Assembly (NCBI RefSeq): GCF_003173335.1
Contig: NZ_QGMZ01000018.1
Span: 124,001 to 188,000, forward strand
Source: Methanospirillum stamsii
Lineage (GTDB): Archaea; Halobacteriota; Methanomicrobia; Methanomicrobiales; Methanospirillaceae
DNA: 64,000 nucleotides
Reading direction: 5' to 3'
Part shown: one piece after another, positions 62,499-64,000 of the stretch
How the letters are laid out: every line of letters begins with the position of its first letter
How positions within the stretch are numbered: position 1 is the stretch's first letter
The notes under the pieces: generated by a model
Told to the model about the DNA's origin: nothing
The model's input: only the letters and a program-made list of their open reading frames with translations
Database searches by the model: none
Translations under genes and position numbers: made by a program

Positions 62499-64000
62499 GT
62501 GGTACGGCAGGTCGCTTTCTCCAGCGATAAGAATAGCAGACGAAGAATTACTGTTTTCGATACGACACTCCGTGACGGTGAACAAACGCCGGGTGTGTCA
62601 TTTACGCCTTCAGATAAAATCGAGATCGCTCATCAGCTGTCTGACATTGGTGTTCACATCATTGAGGCAGGTTTTCCGGCATCATCGGCCGATGAATACT
62701 CGACGGTAAAAGCCATCGCAGCAGAAAATCTGGATGTAATTATCTGTGGCCTGGCTCGTTCGGTTAAACAGGATGTTGACCGGTGCATCGATGCCGGAGT
62801 TGACATGGTACATGTCTTTATCCCGACATCTGAAGTCCAGCGGATCCATACCATCCGGAAAAGCCACGAGGAAGTTGTAGCAATCACCGGAGATATTGTC
62901 AGGTATGCACGTGACCATGCGGACAAAGTGCTTTTTTCTGCGATGGATGCAACACGGACCGGCATTCCTGAGTTGATTGAAGTTTATACTGCAGCAGTTG
63001 AGGCCGGTGCTACCGCTATTAATGTGCCAGATACTGTGGGTGTTGCAACACCGACATTCATGCAGGCAATGATTGGTGCGTTACGCCCGAAGATTCCGGT
63101 CACTATTGATGTCCATTGCCACAATGACTTTGGGATGGCCACTGCCAATACCATTTCAGCAGTAGAAGCAGGTGCTGATCAGGTCCAGGTGACGGTGAAC
63201 GGGATCGGGGAACGTGCGGGTAATGCAGACTTAGCCTGCACGGTGATGGTTATCGAGTCAATCTTCGGATGTAACACCGGAATTAAAACCGAACGGCTGG
63301 TTGAGACTTCGCGGATGATTTCACGATTTTCCGGCATCATGGTCCCGCCGACCTATCCGGTAACCGGAGAGTTTGCCTTCTCACATGAGAGTGGTATCCA
63401 CTCACAGGGGGTCATAGAAAATTCCAGTACCTTTGAGCCTGGGATCATGACTCCGGAGATGGTAGGTCATAGGCGAAGGCTGAAACTGGGTAAACATGTC
63501 GGAAGGCATGCAGTCCGTGAAATGTTAAGCCAGGTTCATATCTCACCTGATGATGCACAGATGGACGAGATTATCAGCAGGATTAAACAGATCTCCTCAA
63601 AAGGAAAGAAGGTCACCGAACATGATCTGTATGAAATTGCAGAGACCGTAACCGGAATGTCCACCGGGGGTCGTTATGTTGAACTGGTGGATATTGCCAT
63701 CATGACTGGCAATCACATGATCCCGACTGCTACTGTAAGGGCGAGAGTGAATGGTGTGGAAGAGGTCTGTTGCAGGACCGGAAACGGGGCAGTGGATGCT
63801 GCTATCAAAGCCCTGATTGGAACCGTTCCAAAGCCGGCGACCTTAAAAGAGTTTCATATCTCTGCGATATCTGAAGGAAGTGATGCAATCGGTCATGTCA
63901 CTCTGGTGGTCGAAGATGAAAAGGGCAGAGTGTTTGATGCTGCCGCATCAGGTGATGACGTGGTTTTAGCGTCTACGGAGGCAATGATTAACGCAATAAA
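62499..64000 (+). CDS. leuA: 2-isopropylmalate synthase-family enzyme (partial at window edge)
   Basis: About 500 codons, still open at the right edge. The N-terminal aldolase-like domain has VFDTTLRDGEQTPGVSFTP, SAMDATRTGIPELIEVY, INVPDTVGVATP, DVHCHNDFGMATANTISAVE and VNGIGERAGNADLA, with metal ligands in the HCHND motif. The C-terminal part from about residue 370 (VELVDIAIMTGNHMIPTATV) is the LeuA regulatory domain. It condenses acetyl-CoA with 2-oxoisovalerate; citramalate or homocitrate synthases share this fold, so substrate is not certain. The GTG at 62499 (VVRQVAFSS) is the only in-frame start after the stop at 62472. Confidence 0.88.
   Translation, partial: MVRQVAFSSDKNSRRRITVFDTTLRDGEQTPGVSFTPSDKIEIAHQLSDIGVHIIEAGFPASSADEYSTVKAIAAENLDVIICGLARSVKQDVDRCIDAGVDMVHVFIPTSEVQRIHTIRKSHEEVVAITGDIVRYARDHADKVLFSAMDATRTGIPELIEVYTAAVEAGATAINVPDTVGVATPTFMQAMIGALRPKIPVTIDVHCHNDFGMATANTISAVEAGADQVQVTVNGIGERAGNADLACTVMVIESIFGCNTGIKTERLVETSRMISRFSGIMVPPTYPVTGEFAFSHESGIHSQGVIENSSTFEPGIMTPEMVGHRRRLKLGKHVGRHAVREMLSQVHISPDDAQMDEIISRIKQISSKGKKVTEHDLYEIAETVTGMSTGGRYVELVDIAIMTGNHMIPTATVRARVNGVEEVCCRTGNGAVDAAIKALIGTVPKPATLKEFHISAISEGSDAIGHVTLVVEDEKGRVFDAAASGDDVVLASTEAMINAI

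Noticed and set aside
1-64000. CRISPR arrays or insertion sequences with terminal repeats
   Set aside because: No regularly spaced direct repeats and no intact transposase were seen; the only mobile-type gene is the decayed Rpn-family relic.

Overview
The window reads as a chromosomal segment of a hydrogenotrophic methanogenic archaeon of the Methanomicrobiales, most likely Methanospirillum or a close relative. The evidence is a complete F420-reducing hydrogenase operon (frhA-frhD-frhG-frhB), the methanopterin-pathway cyclohydrolase MptA, a probable methanofuran kinase (MfnE-like), archaeal information-processing genes (RNA polymerase subunit L, aIF2-beta, aEF1-beta, archaeal SRP RNA), archaeal pilin-type signal peptides and moderate GC with AT-rich intergenic DNA. 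The genus is inferred from recalled family resemblance, not from a search.

Left core (1-5.2 kb): a TPR protein, then purA, a Trm112-like zinc protein, cbiB, pdxS and pdxT in a tightly overlapping run, with a bacterial-type phosphoglycerate mutase (gpmA) convergent to it. From 5.2 to 6.1 kb lies an unusual non-coding stretch: an 18-bp perfect palindrome upstream of gpmA, then about 215 nt with two consecutive sets of interleaved stems (pseudoknot- or switch-like) just upstream of a small winged-helix-type gene.

Accessory region (6-32.8 kb): an MNT/HepT pair with a frameshifted HepT, a decayed Rpn-type nuclease gene and two copies of a roughly 95-bp element with conserved ends and a variable hairpin. 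Then comes a 9.6-kb locus of four consecutive proteins with archaeal pilin-type N-termini, two of them giant multidomain proteins with PKD repeats. It is followed by decayed nucleotidyltransferase/HepT/zinc-finger modules, an intact RelE-type toxin-antitoxin pair, and a TPR-membrane-PKD protein sharing its C-terminal modules with the pilin locus. After these come tandem duplicated ATPase/PD-(D/E)XK nuclease genes, a SNF2 helicase overlapping a SWIM zinc-finger gene, a secreted protein, a HicB/HicA pair and a decayed partial copy of frhB. Helicase, nucleases, toxin-antitoxin pairs and pseudogenes together resemble a defence/mobile-gene island, though no complete known defence system is recognised.

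Right core (32.8-64 kb): frhBGDA on the minus strand behind a promoter flanked by a 9-bp inverted repeat; a membrane-anchored HEPN/HepT-like protein; mptA; aIF2-beta; rpoL; an MBL hydrolase; an AAA ATPase; two M24 peptidases; tRNA-Asn and a CAU tRNA that looks like tRNA-Ile2; a methyltransferase-like gene; SRP RNA; malate dehydrogenase; aEF1-beta and its small zinc-finger neighbour; an MfnE-like kinase; an exported phospholipase D-family protein; a CcdA/thioredoxin-lipoprotein pair; a GntP-like permease; the nadX-nadA-nadC operon for NAD synthesis; a secreted protein of unknown role; a tRNA methylthiotransferase; tRNA-Ile(GAU); iorA-iorB; and the start of a 2-isopropylmalate synthase-type gene that runs off the right edge.

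The core genes connect F420/H2 metabolism, cofactor synthesis (B6, B12, NAD, methanopterin, methanofuran) and amino-acid metabolism. The accessory block looks devoted to the cell surface and to conflict with mobile elements, and shows heavy gene decay.
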